Positions 32,701 through 42,576 are shown, counted from the first letter of the stretch. The stretch: 64,000 nt of DNA from Methyloceanibacter caenitepidi (GCF_000828475.1 NZ_AP014648.1:2553400-2617399); one strand, 5' to 3'. The notes: generated by a model not told the origin, from the letters alone. Made by a program: numbers and translations.

Positions 32701-33720
32701 ATGGAGTTCATCGACACCCTGGTCATGGGCAAGCCCGCTTGGATGTGGGCAATCTTCATGACCATCGTGGTCATTCTGCTTGCGGTCGACCTTGGATTGT
32801 TTCACCGCAAGGCCCGGGAAATCGGCGTCCGCGAAAGCCTGCTTCTCAGCGCTTTCTACATCACGATCGGCCTCGCCTTTGGCGTATGGGTCTGGATCAA
32901 CATAGGTCCCACCAGCGGCAAGGAATATCTCACCGGATTCCTCGTGGAGAAGACGTTGTCCATGGACAACATCTTCGTGATGTCGCTGATTTTCACGTAC
33001 TTCGGAATTCCCCGGATCTATCAGCACCGAGTGCTGTTCTACGGCATTCTCGGCGTGATCCTGCTGCGCGGCATCGTCATTGCGCTAGGCGCCTGGCTCG
33101 TCGCGAGCTTCCACTGGGTCCTATACATCTTCGCGCTTCTGCTGATCTTCACCGGCATCAAGATGCTGCTTCCAGGAGACGATGAGCCGGACATCGAAGA
33201 CAACTTCGCACTGAGAATCATGCGGCGGTTCTTGCGCATCACGCCCAAGCTGCATGGACAGCGCTTCTTCATCCGCCAGCCGGACGACAAGACCGGCAAG
33301 ATTCTCACATGGGTCACGCCTCTCTTCGTCGCGATGATCCTCATCGAGATCGTCGATGTGATCTTCGCACTCGACAGCATTCCCGCCATCTTCGCGATTA
33401 CCACGGACACGTTCGTGGTCTACACGTCCAATATCTTCGCGATCCTCGGCTTGCGCGCACTCTATTTCGCGCTCGCAGCCGTCATAGATCGCTTTGCCTA
33501 CTTGAAGCCCGCCCTGGCCATGATCTTGGTGTTCATCGGCTCGAAGATCTTCGTCGCCGACCTCGCAGGCTGGGAGAAGTTCCCCTCATCGGTATCGCTC
33601 AGCGTGACGGTCGCGCTGATTGCCGGCGGCATTCTCTATTCGCTCTGGCGCACACAACGCGATGACGAGCCGCCGAGCACGAACGACAAGGTCCATAACG
33701 CAAAACCAGGGGATGTCTAG
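32701..33720 (+). CDS. TerC/Alx-family integral membrane protein
   Basis: A 339-residue protein with about nine transmembrane helices. It has the TerC marks: D-L-G-L-F-H-R-K near residue 37, E-K-T-L-S-M-D-N-I-F-V at about 84-94 and I-E-I-V-D-V-I-F-A-L-D-S-I-P-A at about 215, with acidic residues inside membrane segments. Alx-type members export manganese; others contribute to tellurite resistance. The gene is 36 bases after the OxyR-like gene, so co-regulation is plausible. There is no room for a yybP-type riboswitch. Confidence 0.9.
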   Translation: MEFIDTLVMGKPAWMWAIFMTIVVILLAVDLGLFHRKAREIGVRESLLLSAFYITIGLAFGVWVWINIGPTSGKEYLTGFLVEKTLSMDNIFVMSLIFTYFGIPRIYQHRVLFYGILGVILLRGIVIALGAWLVASFHWVLYIFALLLIFTGIKMLLPGDDEPDIEDNFALRIMRRFLRITPKLHGQRFFIRQPDDKTGKILTWVTPLFVAMILIEIVDVIFALDSIPAIFAITTDTFVVYTSNIFAILGLRALYFALAAVIDRFAYLKPALAMILVFIGSKIFVADLAGWEKFPSSVSLSVTVALIAGGILYSLWRTQRDDEPPSTNDKVHNAKPGDV

Positions 33721-33759
33721 GAGCGCCGGTTCTCGGCGCGACGAGCAGCTGACGGACGC

Positions 33760-34779
33760 CTAGGCGGCGGATCTGTTCTCCGCCGTCCGCGTTTCCGGCG
33801 CGGCGCCGCTGACGATATCGCGGGCCTGCTCAAGCACCTCTATGCCCGCGCCAGGCAAATGCGCATTCTCGGCGATATGACGCCGGAAGGCGCGCGCCCG
33901 CGGCTGCCCATGAAACAGACCGAGGACATGCCGTGTCATCGCGTTCAACCGCACACCGCGGTCGAGCTCACCCCCGACATAGTCGATAAAGCGGTCGAGC
34001 ACTTCGAGGCGCGTCAGGGGCGCCTCCGCCTCGCCGTAAAGCGTCTGGTCCACGGCGGCCAGGAGATACGGGTCCGCGTAGGCCGCGCGCCCCAGCATCA
34101 CACCGTCCACGTGAACGAGATGCGGCGCCGCATGCGGCAACGAGCCAAGGCCGCCATTGATGACGATGGCAAGATCGCTGCGCCGGGTTTTCAGGCGATG
34201 CACCCGGTCGTAGTCCAAAGGCGGAACGTCACGGTTCTCCTTCGGGCTCAGTCCGTCGAGCCAGGCCTTGCGGGCATGAACGATGAACATCATGCAGCCG
34301 GCATCCGCCACCGTATCGACAAACCGGTCGAGGCTTTCTTCCGTGTCTTGATCGTCGATACCGATACGGCATTTGACCGTCACCGGAACCTCGACCGCAT
34401 CCGCCATCGCTTTGACGCAGTCCGCGACCAGTTTCGGCTCCGCCATGAGACAGGCGCCAAACCGGCCGGACTGCACCCGGTCGGACGGACACCCGATATT
34501 GAGATTGATTTCGTCGTAGCCCCATTCGGCGCCGATCCGCGCGGCCTCTGCGAGACGCGCCGGATCGCTGCCGCCGAGCTGCAGCCCGACGGGATGTTCG
34601 GCGGCATTGAAACCCAACACGCGAACGCGATCGCCATGGAGCACCGCATCGGCGGTCACCATCTCCGTGTATAGAAAGGCGCGCGCCGAAATCAGCCGCA
34701 AAAAGGTGCGGCAGTGGCGATCGGTCCATTCCATCATGGGCGCGACGCAGAAACGGTGAGAATCTGGCTTCAAAGACAT
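33760..34779 (-). CDS. dusA: tRNA-dihydrouridine(20/20a) synthase DusA
   Basis: A 339-residue FMN enzyme reducing uridines 20 and 20a of tRNA. ATG 34779 begins M-S-L-K-P-D-S-H-R-F-C-V-A-P-M-M-E-W-T-D, the DusA start; the longer frame to 34974 is not supported. The catalytic Cys is in L-N-I-G-C-P-S. Other marks are G-D-R-V-R-V-L-G-F, V-K-C-R-I-G-I-D-D, V-H-A-R-K-A-W-L-D-G-L-S-P-K-E-N-R and V-I-N-G-G-L. The C-terminal helical domain includes T-R-H-V-L-G-L-F-H-G-Q-P, specific for DusA. It lies downstream of the ars operon in the same direction with a 109-base gap. Confidence 0.95.
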   Translation of the reverse strand: MSLKPDSHRFCVAPMMEWTDRHCRTFLRLISARAFLYTEMVTADAVLHGDRVRVLGFNAAEHPVGLQLGGSDPARLAEAARIGAEWGYDEINLNIGCPSDRVQSGRFGACLMAEPKLVADCVKAMADAVEVPVTVKCRIGIDDQDTEESLDRFVDTVADAGCMMFIVHARKAWLDGLSPKENRDVPPLDYDRVHRLKTRRSDLAIVINGGLGSLPHAAPHLVHVDGVMLGRAAYADPYLLAAVDQTLYGEAEAPLTRLEVLDRFIDYVGGELDRGVRLNAMTRHVLGLFHGQPRARAFRRHIAENAHLPGAGIEVLEQARDIVSGAAPETRTAENRSAA

Positions 34780-34888
34780 TTGCTCAACTTTGGGATTGGA
34801 CCCTAGTAAGTGGTGGCATAGTACGGCAATCGCAAGGCGGCAATGAGCCACCGCACCGGCATATGTGCAAGCCCCTGCAAAGAACGCG

Positions 34889-35617
34889 TTAAATACTGCG
34901 CTGATTGACCCGTTTTGACAGCTCTTCCGCGCTCTCGACGCGTTCCGAATAGCGATCGACGAGAGGCGCCGCACGGCTGCGCACCATATAGGTGAACTTC
35001 ACGAGTTCCTCGATCACATCCACGACCCGGTTGTAATAGGCCGATGGCTTCATGCGATCATTGTCATCGAACTCGAGAAAAGCCTTCGCCACGGACGACT
35101 GGTTCGGGATCGTCACCATCCGCATCCAGCGCCCGAGCACGCGCATCTGGTTGACCGTATTGAAGCTCTGCGAACCGCCGCAGACTTGCATCACGGCGAG
35201 CGTCTTGCCTTGCGTTGGACGCACGGCGCCGAGCGCCAGCGGAATCCAATCGATCTGCGCTTTCATGATGCCGGTCATCGCGCCGTGCCGCTCCGGCGAG
35301 ACCCAGACCATTCCTTCGGACCACGCCGCAAGCTCCCGCAACTCCTGAACCTTGGGATGATCGATCTCCTCCGCGTCCGGCAAGGGCAATCCACGCGGGT
35401 CGAAGATGCGGGTTTCGCACCCGTGCCATTTCAACAGGCGCTCCGCCTCCAGCGCCAAAAGCCTCGAGAAGGAACGCGCCCGCAACGAACCGTAGAGGAT
35501 GAGAATGCGCGGCTTGTGGCCCGGATCGTCGGGACCGGCATAGTAGGCCGCATCGACAGGCTGCATGCACGCGAAGTCGATGTTTGGCAGGTCAGCGCCA
35601 TTTCGGTGTTCCGCCAA
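34889..35617 (-). CDS. arsH: ArsH NADPH-dependent FMN reductase / organoarsenical oxidase
   Basis: A 242-residue flavodoxin-like protein. The FMN phosphate loop is [13 protein letters not shown]. Further marks are [34 protein letters not shown] and [13 protein letters not shown]. ArsH oxidises trivalent methyl- and aromatic arsenicals and reduces quinones or azo dyes. It starts three bases after the arsC stop, so it is in the arsR-arsC-arsH transcript. Confidence 0.94.
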   Translation of the reverse strand: MAEHRNGADLPNIDFACMQPVDAAYYAGPDDPGHKPRILILYGSLRARSFSRLLALEAERLLKWHGCETRIFDPRGLPLPDAEEIDHPKVQELRELAAWSEGMVWVSPERHGAMTGIMKAQIDWIPLALGAVRPTQGKTLAVMQVCGGSQSFNTVNQMRVLGRWMRMVTIPNQSSVAKAFLEFDDNDRMKPSAYYNRVVDVIEELVKFTYMVRSRAAPLVDRYSERVESAEELSKRVNQRSI

Positions 35618-35620
35618 GGC

Positions 35621-36031
35621 TTACGCCCTCCCCGTGTCGATCTGCTCGCCGTCTTCCTTCGTGAAGACGCCGAAATGCGGATTCTCGAGGAGATCAAGAA
35701 CAAGCTCGCTTGGGCGGCACAGGCGGATACCCTTGGGCGTCACGACGATCGGCCGATTGACCAGGATCGGATGCTCGAGCATCGCATCGAGGATCGCGTC
35801 GTCGGAAACGGACGGGTCCGTCAGTCCCAGCTCTTCGGCGGGCGATTTGCTGACCCGCAACGCCGTGCGCGGCGTGAGCGATGCACCAGCAAACAGTGCA
35901 ATCAGCTGCGGCCGCGTCCATCCCGTTTCGAGATACTCGATGACACGAACATCCTCACCGGACGCTTCGATCATCTTGAGGGTGTTGCGGGACGTTCCGC
36001 AGTTCGGATTGTGGTGGATAACGGCAGTCAC
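35621..36031 (-). CDS. arsC: Glutaredoxin-dependent arsenate reductase ArsC
   Basis: A 136-residue Spx/ArsC-fold enzyme; GTG 36031 overlaps the arsR stop (GTGA). The active-site loop is H-H-N-P-N-C-G-T-S-R-N-T-L, with the catalytic Cys near residue 11. The substrate-binding arginines are in I-L-V-N-R-P-I-V-V and P-R-T-A-L-R. It reduces arsenate to arsenite with glutathione and glutaredoxin in the cytosol. The product would normally be exported, but no pump gene is present here. Confidence 0.95.
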   Translation of the reverse strand: MTAVIHHNPNCGTSRNTLKMIEASGEDVRVIEYLETGWTRPQLIALFAGASLTPRTALRVSKSPAEELGLTDPSVSDDAILDAMLEHPILVNRPIVVTPKGIRLCRPSELVLDLLENPHFGVFTKEDGEQIDTGRA

Positions 36032-36375
36032 GATACTCTCCCTCCGCACTCGCAGGCGATCTCGTCCAGAACGGTCTTGCACAGCTCGGCATTGCCGCCG
36101 CAGCAGTCCTCCATCAGGAACCCGAGCAGACCCCGTATGCCGTCGATATTCGCGTAATACCGGATGGTCCGGCCCTCGCGGACATTGCGGATCAAGCCTG
36201 CGCGCACGAGCACACTCAGATTGGCCGACATCGTGTTCTGCCGGACATCCAAGGCGTCGCTGATTTCTCCGGCTTGCATGCCGCGCTCGCCGGCCCGGAT
36301 CAGAAGCCGAAAGACTTCCAGCCGCGTCTCCTGGCCAAGCGCCGAGAGCGCGATGAGGCTCTGATTAAAATCCAT
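36028..36375 (-). CDS. arsR: ArsR-family arsenic-responsive repressor
   Basis: A 115-residue winged-helix repressor. The DNA-binding helix is V-R-Q-N-T-M-S-A-N-L-S-V-L-V-R-A-G-L, followed by the wing R-E-G-R-T-I-R-Y-Y-A. The usual E-L-C-V-C-D metal site is absent from the helix; cysteines lie at the C-terminus in D-C-C-G-G-N-A-E-L-C and C-E-C-G-G, where several actinobacterial and alphaproteobacterial ArsR proteins bind arsenite. It opens the ars operon. The start codon overlaps an imperfect TCCAT/ATGGA inverted repeat, a possible operator. Confidence 0.92.
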   Translation of the reverse strand: MDFNQSLIALSALGQETRLEVFRLLIRAGERGMQAGEISDALDVRQNTMSANLSVLVRAGLIRNVREGRTIRYYANIDGIRGLLGFLMEDCCGGNAELCKTVLDEIACECGGRVS

Positions 36376-36502
36376 ATATCAAGAATAATGGAACTAATCG
36401 CGCGTGCAAGGCTCTGACCTGGTGCGCAAGCCGCGACATCCCGCCGCTTTCCTAATACCAGACATGAACAGCCGAGCCGCGCAACGCCTACAGACGCGAA
36501 GG

Positions 36503-37459
36503 CTAGGGCGCACGGGGCGGCGGGGGCGGGGCAGTGAGATCGGGAACGAGTTCCTGCCCTGACACTTCCGCCTCGGCCTCCGGCGGTGCTGGAATGGGGA
36601 GTTCTTCGATGATCATCGGCGCGACGGGCTGCCGCGCCGGCGCGACCGGCCGCGGGTGCACGATCATGTAGGCCGCCACGTCCCAGGCGTCCTGGACGCT
36701 CAGGACCGGGTTTTCATGGTCCACCCCGATGGGCATGTTCGCGCGAATATACGAGGCGGCGTAGGCGATCTGGCCCATGCCTGCCCCGCCATTGAAGCTG
36801 TCCTCGCCCCAAAGCGGCGGGACGTAATAGCCCACCTCGGGTGGCAGCCGCGGCGCGCCCTGCCCATCCTGGCCGTGACAACTCAAACAGTGCTGCGCGT
36901 AGACGGTCTCGCCGCGACGGGCGCTCGGCACATCGCGAGGGACGGCGATCGGCATCAAGCCGGATCCCGGCAGGCGCACGCCCTCCGGCGTGTCCTTGCC
37001 CACAAATTCCAGATACGCGATCAAAGCCTGCATCTCGCGGCTGTCTTCCGGCAGCGGCTTGCCGTTCAGCCCGAGCGTCATGCACGAATTGATGCGATCG
37101 GGCAGGGTAATGACCTTGTTGTCCACAAGCATCGGGAATGTCGCTGCGGTCGATACGAAAGGCGCGGCGAAGGGCTTGAGCCCGCCGTTCAAATGGCAGT
37201 TCTGACAGGACAGGTTATTGCCGCCATAGGCCATTCCAGGGTTTTGCGCGCCTTTGCCGATGAAACGCGGCGTGTCTTCGACAAGCTCCTGGCCATATCG
37301 GATCAGATCGGTCTTGGGGCCCGGGTCGAGCGCGGCGATCTTCTCGGGCACGCCCGACGGATAAGGAACCGTGGTGCCGCTTTCCGTAAGCAGATACCCT
37401 GCGCCGACCCCTGCTACCGCCGCCAGGGCGATGCACAACTCCCATGCAACTGTTTTCAA
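36503..37459 (-). CDS. tsdA: TsdA-type dihaem thiosulfate dehydrogenase
   Basis: A 318-residue periplasmic or membrane-anchored dihaem cytochrome c, with a hydrophobic N-terminus at residues 6-24. Haem sites are C-Q-N-C-H at 85-89 and C-L-S-C-H at 191-195. The first domain matches TsdA: C-H-L-N-G-G-L-K-P-F-A-A-P, then V-I-T-L-P-D-R-I-N-S-C126-M-T and N-G-K-P-L-P-E-D-S-R-E-M. Cys126 is the position of the unusual cysteine axial ligand of the active-site haem. The enzyme couples two thiosulfates to tetrathionate. The Pro/Ala-rich C-terminal 50 residues are an unusual extension. Confidence 0.88.
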   Translation of the reverse strand: MKTVAWELCIALAAVAGVGAGYLLTESGTTVPYPSGVPEKIAALDPGPKTDLIRYGQELVEDTPRFIGKGAQNPGMAYGGNNLSCQNCHLNGGLKPFAAPFVSTAATFPMLVDNKVITLPDRINSCMTLGLNGKPLPEDSREMQALIAYLEFVGKDTPEGVRLPGSGLMPIAVPRDVPSARRGETVYAQHCLSCHGQDGQGAPRLPPEVGYYVPPLWGEDSFNGGAGMGQIAYAASYIRANMPIGVDHENPVLSVQDAWDVAAYMIVHPRPVAPARQPVAPMIIEELPIPAPPEAEAEVSGQELVPDLTAPPPPPRAP

Positions 37460-37578
37460 GCCGAACGGTCCCTTCTCACCCCGAATGACCAGCGTGTCGC
37501 ATACTCTCTTCGGCGTAGCAGATGCGACGCAGCGCGTGAATGAGTATATGAGCCTAACGCGATCACGATCCTGAAAGC

Positions 37579-39909
37579 ATGACAGACCAAAAGCCCCAGC
37601 CTTCCGAAACCGCCGTAGACCCTGTTTGCGGCATGACCGTCGACCTTCAGGCCGGAAAGCCGACCACGGAGCACGACGGCGAACACTATCACTTCTGCTC
37701 GAAGGGCTGCCTCAAGAAGTTCACCGCCGATCCCGAGCGCTATCTCGGCGGGGCACCCGAACCGGAGCCCGCACCGCCCGGCACGCTCTACACGTGCCCC
37801 ATGCACCCAGAGATTGTTCAAGAGGGCCCGGGTGCGTGCCCGATCTGCGGCATGGCATTGGAGCCCATGGGGGTCCCGGCTGAGGACGCGCCCAACGAGG
37901 AGCTCATCGATTTCACGCGGCGCCTCTGGGTCGCGGCCCCGCTCGCGTTCATCGTCGCGGCCATCGAGATGAGCGCTCATGCGTTCGGGCTCGACCTACT
38001 GCCGTTCTTGGAGCCGCACGCCAAACAATGGCTCCTGTTCGCGCTGGCAACGCCCGTCGTTCTGTGGTGTGGCTGGCCGTTCTTCGTGCGGGGCGTTCAG
38101 TCCCTGCGCACCGGCCATCTGAACATGTTCACCCTGATCGGCCTCGGCACGGGCGCGGCCTATCTCTACAGCGTCGTCGGGACGTTCGCGCCGCACTTAT
38201 TCCCGGAATCCATGCGCGGCGCGCACGGACTGGTCCCGGTCTATTTCGAGGCGGCGGCTGTCATCGTCGCGCTGGTGCTGCTGGGACAAGTCCTCGAACT
38301 GCGTGCCCGTGAAAAAACCGGCGGCGCCATCCGCGCCCTGCTCGACCTCGCGCCCAAGACGGCGTTGCGCGTCCTCAAGAGTGGCGACACCGAAACCATC
38401 CCGCTTGCCGAGGTACAGGTCGGCGATATCCTGCGCGTTCGTCCGGGCGACCAGGTTCCCATCGACGGCACCGTCATCGATGGGCGCAGCCAAGTCGATG
38501 AGTCCATGCTCACCGGCGAACCCGTGCCCGTTGCCAAAGGGCAGAACGACACGGTCACGGGCGGCACGCTCAACGGCACCGGCTCGTTCGACATGCGCGT
38601 GGACCGGACGGGCGCTGAGACGACACTGTCCCAGGTCGTGCACATGGTCGCCGAGGCGCAGCGCTCCCGCGCGCCGATCCAGGGGCTTGCCGATGCCGTC
38701 GCGGGCTACTTCGTTCCGGGCGTCATTGCCATCGCCGTCATCGCTTTCATCGTTTGGCTGCTCGTCGGCCCGCCACCTCAGCTCGCCTACGCCCTCGTGG
38801 CCGCGGTCAGCGTTCTGATCATCGCTTGCCCCTGCGCGCTGGGTCTTGCAACGCCGATCTCGATCATGGTCGCGACTGGCCGCGGCGCACAGGCCGGCGT
38901 CCTCATTCGCAATGCAGCCGGGCTGGAGCGCCTGGCCAAGGTCGATACGCTCGTGGTGGACAAGACGGGCACGCTCACCGAGGGCAAACCCGCCCTCACC
39001 GACATTGCGGCCGTGAACGGCTACACCGAGTCCAAAGTCCTCAGCATCGCCGCTGCGCTCGAGAGTGGCAGCGAACACCCGCTCGCCGTCGCCATCCTGA
39101 AAGGCGCGTCCGACAAAGGCGTGAAGGTCGAGAAGGCACGGGACTTCGAGGCGGTAACCGGACAAGGCGTTATCGGCCGAGTCGGCGGGAACATCGGCGG
39201 GCACGCGGCGCGGCTGGGCAACAGCCAGTTGATGGACGAGCATCGGATCAACATTCTCGACGTCAAGGATAGCGTGACGCGGCTCCGCAAGGAGGGCAAG
39301 ACCGTCGTCTATCTTGCCGTCGACAACCGGCTCGCAGGCATTGTCGCCGTCGCCGATCCCATCCGGGAAAGTGCCAAAGACTCCATCGCCACCCTCCACG
39401 GCTTGGGCTTGCGCATCGTGATGGCGACGGGAGACAACATCACGACCGCCCGATCGGTCGCCGAGCAGCTTGGAGTCGACGAGGTTCACGCCGGACTGAC
39501 GCCGGGCGAAAAGCTGGAACTCGTGGAAGAGTTGCAGAAACAGGGCGCGGTCGTGGCTATGGCCGGCGACGGCATCAACGATGCGCCCGCGCTGGCCAAA
39601 GCCGATGTAGGTATCGCCATGGGTACGGGCGCGGACGTCGCCGTCGAGAGCGCGGACATGACTTTGCTCAAGAGCGATCTGCGCGGCGTCGCGCGCGGCG
39701 TGAAACTGGCGCGCGCCACAATGCGCAACATCAAGCAGAACCTGTTCTTCGCGTTCTGCTACAACGTGATTGGCGTCCCTATCGCGGCCGGGGTGCTCTA
39801 CCCTGTGGCCGGGATCGTGCTGTCGCCCATGATTGCGGCCGCGGCCATGAGCCTGTCGTCCGTTTCCGTCGTCGGGAACGCGCTACGCCTGCGCCGTGTT
39901 GACTTGTAA
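37579..39909 (+). CDS. Copper-type P1B ATPase with YHS and metal-binding N-terminus
   Basis: A 776-residue transporter. Instead of ferredoxin-like metal-binding domains, the N-terminus has a YHS domain (about 12-58: D-P-V-C-G-M-T-V, F-C-S-K-G-C) and a short Y-T-C-P-M-H-P-E heavy-metal-binding segment (about 72-98). Then come the actuator T-G-E-P, the metal-channel A-C-P-C-A-L-G-L-A-T-P, the phosphorylation site D-K-T-G-T-L-T and the hinge G-D-G-I-N-D-A-P-A. The last helices carry Y-N and M-S-L-S-S-V-S-V-V, the copper/silver specificity pattern. Likely role is export of Cu(I). It starts divergently from tsdA. Confidence 0.93.
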   Translation: MTDQKPQPSETAVDPVCGMTVDLQAGKPTTEHDGEHYHFCSKGCLKKFTADPERYLGGAPEPEPAPPGTLYTCPMHPEIVQEGPGACPICGMALEPMGVPAEDAPNEELIDFTRRLWVAAPLAFIVAAIEMSAHAFGLDLLPFLEPHAKQWLLFALATPVVLWCGWPFFVRGVQSLRTGHLNMFTLIGLGTGAAYLYSVVGTFAPHLFPESMRGAHGLVPVYFEAAAVIVALVLLGQVLELRAREKTGGAIRALLDLAPKTALRVLKSGDTETIPLAEVQVGDILRVRPGDQVPIDGTVIDGRSQVDESMLTGEPVPVAKGQNDTVTGGTLNGTGSFDMRVDRTGAETTLSQVVHMVAEAQRSRAPIQGLADAVAGYFVPGVIAIAVIAFIVWLLVGPPPQLAYALVAAVSVLIIACPCALGLATPISIMVATGRGAQAGVLIRNAAGLERLAKVDTLVVDKTGTLTEGKPALTDIAAVNGYTESKVLSIAAALESGSEHPLAVAILKGASDKGVKVEKARDFEAVTGQGVIGRVGGNIGGHAARLGNSQLMDEHRINILDVKDSVTRLRKEGKTVVYLAVDNRLAGIVAVADPIRESAKDSIATLHGLGLRIVMATGDNITTARSVAEQLGVDEVHAGLTPGEKLELVEELQKQGAVVAMAGDGINDAPALAKADVGIAMGTGADVAVESADMTLLKSDLRGVARGVKLARATMRNIKQNLFFAFCYNVIGVPIAAGVLYPVAGIVLSPMIAAAAMSLSSVSVVGNALRLRRVDL

Positions 39910-39924
39910 TCGGAGGCCAAAAAA

Positions 39925-42576
39925 ATGAACGACCAGAGCCGCACCACGAAGTTCCTCAAGGACTATGCGCCGCCGGAATATCTGATCAAGGATGTCGCGC
40001 TCGATGTAAGCCTGGCGCCGAAGGGCGCACGCGTCTCCTCGCGGCTCACCATCGAACCCAGCGCGGGAACCGTCGCCGGAACGCCGTTAGTGCTCGACGG
40101 CGAGGCGCTGACGCTCGAAAGTATCGCGCTCAACGGCCAAGAACTCGAGGCCGGACGCTACACGCTGTCGCCCGGTAAGCTCACGATCGCCAACCCGCCC
40201 GTCGGATCCTTCACCCTCGACATCGTCACGCGGTGCGACCCGGAAGCAAACTTGGAACTGTCGGGGCTATACCTATCCAACGGCACCTATTGCACGCAGT
40301 GCGAACCGGAAGGCTTCCGCCGCATCACCTATTTCATCGACCGGCCCGATGTGCTCGCGACGTATACCGTGCGTATCGAGGCCGACCGCAAGACCGTTCC
40401 CGTGCTGCTGTCGAACGGCAACCCCGTGGACGCAGGGGAGATCGAAGGCACGGGGCGGCACTACGCCATTTGGCATGATCCCCATCCCAAGCCGTCCTAT
40501 CTCTTCGCGCTTGTCGGCGGGAACCTCGCCTCGATCCACGACACGTTCACCACCGCCTCGGGCCGCGAGGTCGCGCTCGGCATCTATGTCGAGCCCGGCA
40601 AGGAGGATCGCTGCGAATGGGCGATGGAGTCGTTGAAGCGCGCCATGCGCTGGGACGAGGAACGGTTCGGTCTCGAATACGATCTCGACGTGTTCAACAT
40701 CGTCGCCGTATCCGACTTCAACATGGGCGCGATGGAAAACAAGGGTCTCAACATCTTCAACGACAAGCTCGTTCTCGCCCGGCCCGATACGGCGAGCGAC
40801 GCGGACTACACCTCGATCGAGAGCGTCATCGCCCACGAATATTTCCACAACTGGACGGGTAACCGGGTCACCTGCCGGGACTGGTTCCAGCTCTGTCTGA
40901 AGGAGGGCCTGACGGTCTTCCGCGATCAGGAGTTCACGGACGATGTCCGTATGGGACCGGTGATGCGAATTCTCACCGCGCGTCTGCTCAAGGCTCGTCA
41001 GTTCCCGGAGGATGCCGGCCCCCTCGCCCATCCGGTGCGCCCCGCCTCCTATATTGAGATCAATAATTTCTACACGGCGACAGTCTACGAGAAGGGCGCG
41101 GAACTCTGCCGCATGCTGCAGACACTCATCGGCAAAGACGCCTTCCGCCAGGGTATCGCGCTGTACTTCGAACGCAACGATGGCACTGCCGCCACCGTGG
41201 AGGATTTTGTCTCGGCCATGGCCGATGCCTCCGGCCGCGATCTCACGCAATTCATGCGCTGGTACACCCAGAGTGGAACGCCGGAGATCGCGTGCAGCCT
41301 CGACTACGATCCGCACGCCAAGAAGGCGCGGCTGAAAGTGAGCCAGGTCGTCCCGCCGACGCCGGGTCAAACCAGCAAGGAGCCGATGCATATCCCGCTC
41401 AAGGTGGGTCTGATCGGCGCCAATGGCGACGAGTTGCCGCTCAAGCTCAACGGTGAAGCGGTCCCCGGCGGCCTGCTGGAAGTCACCGAACGCGAGCAGG
41501 TGTTCGAGTTCGAGAACATCCCCGCCCCTCCCACACCCTCGATCTTGCGGGATTTCTCCGCGCCCGTACGTGTGACCTCGAGCCTCAAGCCGGAGCAGAT
41601 CGAATTCCTGATGATCCACGATGCCGATCCGTTCAACCGCTGGCAGGCCGCCCAGACTTACGCCACGGATCTGATTGCGTCGGCGGCTCGTGACGGGCTC
41701 GACCTCGGCCCCGTCAGCGGCCATCAGGCCGGACGGCTTGCGCAGGCGCTGGAACCGACCCTGCGCGACGAGACACTGGCGCCGACGTATCGCGCAGAAA
41801 CGCTGAAACTTCCGAGCGAGTCGGACATCGCCCGCGAGCTGGGGCGCAATGTCGACACGGACGCGATCCTCGCGGCCCGCGAAACGCTGCGAAAGACACT
41901 CAGCGAAGCCATGGCGGCAACGTTGTCTGAAATCTACGAGGCCACCGCGACGGACGAAGACTTCTCACCCGACCCGGACAGCGCCGGACGGCGCGCGCTC
42001 CGCAATGCCGCGCTCGATCTGATGACGGCAACGGGCACACAAGAGGCCATAGACCGCGCCATGCGGCACTATCGCAATGCGACCAACATGACCGACTCCA
42101 TCATGGCGCTGTCGGTCCTGTCGCATATCCCTTCGGACGAGTGCGACGAAGCCCTCGACGACTTCTACACGCGCTGGCAGGACGATCCGCTCGTGCTCGA
42201 CAAATGGTTTGCGGTACAGGCGCGTGCAGGCAGGCCGGACTCGGTGGCCACCGTGAACCGCCTCCTCGGCCATTCGAAGTTCTCGCTCAAGAATCCGAAC
42301 CGCGTTCGAGCGCTGATCGGCTCCTTCGCGATGGGCAATCCGTCCGGTTTCAATCGGGCCGATGGCGCCGGCTACAAATTTCTCGCCGAGCAAGCCCTAA
42401 AAATCGATGGGTTCAACCCGCATGTCGCCGCGCGTCTACTCGGCGCATTCGAAAGCTGGAAAACGCTCGAGCCCAGGCGTCAAGCCCATGCCAAGAAGGC
42501 CCTCGAGGGTCTTGCGAGCGCAGAGCTTTCTACCGACGCCTACGAGATCGTCACCAAGACGTTGGGCGGCGCGTAG
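39925..42576 (+). CDS. pepN: Aminopeptidase N
   Basis: An 883-residue M1-family zinc aminopeptidase, the length of E. coli PepN (about 870). The exopeptidase motif is G-A-M-E-N and the zinc site H-E-Y-F-H followed by 18 residues and the third ligand Glu in L-K-E-G-L. No signal peptide, so it is cytosolic. It starts 15 bases after the copper ATPase with AGGCC-type spacing, though the pair is probably accidental. PepN followed by a PleC-like kinase and glnE is a conserved order in Rhizobiales. Confidence 0.97.
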   Translation: MNDQSRTTKFLKDYAPPEYLIKDVALDVSLAPKGARVSSRLTIEPSAGTVAGTPLVLDGEALTLESIALNGQELEAGRYTLSPGKLTIANPPVGSFTLDIVTRCDPEANLELSGLYLSNGTYCTQCEPEGFRRITYFIDRPDVLATYTVRIEADRKTVPVLLSNGNPVDAGEIEGTGRHYAIWHDPHPKPSYLFALVGGNLASIHDTFTTASGREVALGIYVEPGKEDRCEWAMESLKRAMRWDEERFGLEYDLDVFNIVAVSDFNMGAMENKGLNIFNDKLVLARPDTASDADYTSIESVIAHEYFHNWTGNRVTCRDWFQLCLKEGLTVFRDQEFTDDVRMGPVMRILTARLLKARQFPEDAGPLAHPVRPASYIEINNFYTATVYEKGAELCRMLQTLIGKDAFRQGIALYFERNDGTAATVEDFVSAMADASGRDLTQFMRWYTQSGTPEIACSLDYDPHAKKARLKVSQVVPPTPGQTSKEPMHIPLKVGLIGANGDELPLKLNGEAVPGGLLEVTEREQVFEFENIPAPPTPSILRDFSAPVRVTSSLKPEQIEFLMIHDADPFNRWQAAQTYATDLIASAARDGLDLGPVSGHQAGRLAQALEPTLRDETLAPTYRAETLKLPSESDIARELGRNVDTDAILAARETLRKTLSEAMAATLSEIYEATATDEDFSPDPDSAGRRALRNAALDLMTATGTQEAIDRAMRHYRNATNMTDSIMALSVLSHIPSDECDEALDDFYTRWQDDPLVLDKWFAVQARAGRPDSVATVNRLLGHSKFSLKNPNRVRALIGSFAMGNPSGFNRADGAGYKFLAEQALKIDGFNPHVAARLLGAFESWKTLEPRRQAHAKKALEGLASAELSTDAYEIVTKTLGGA

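Noticed and set aside
38197..39489. A 430-residue minus-strand frame
   Set aside because: It lies antisense to the copper ATPase, whose catalytic motifs are all intact.
40273..41724. A 483-residue minus-strand frame
   Set aside because: It lies antisense to pepN, which has its zinc site and family length.
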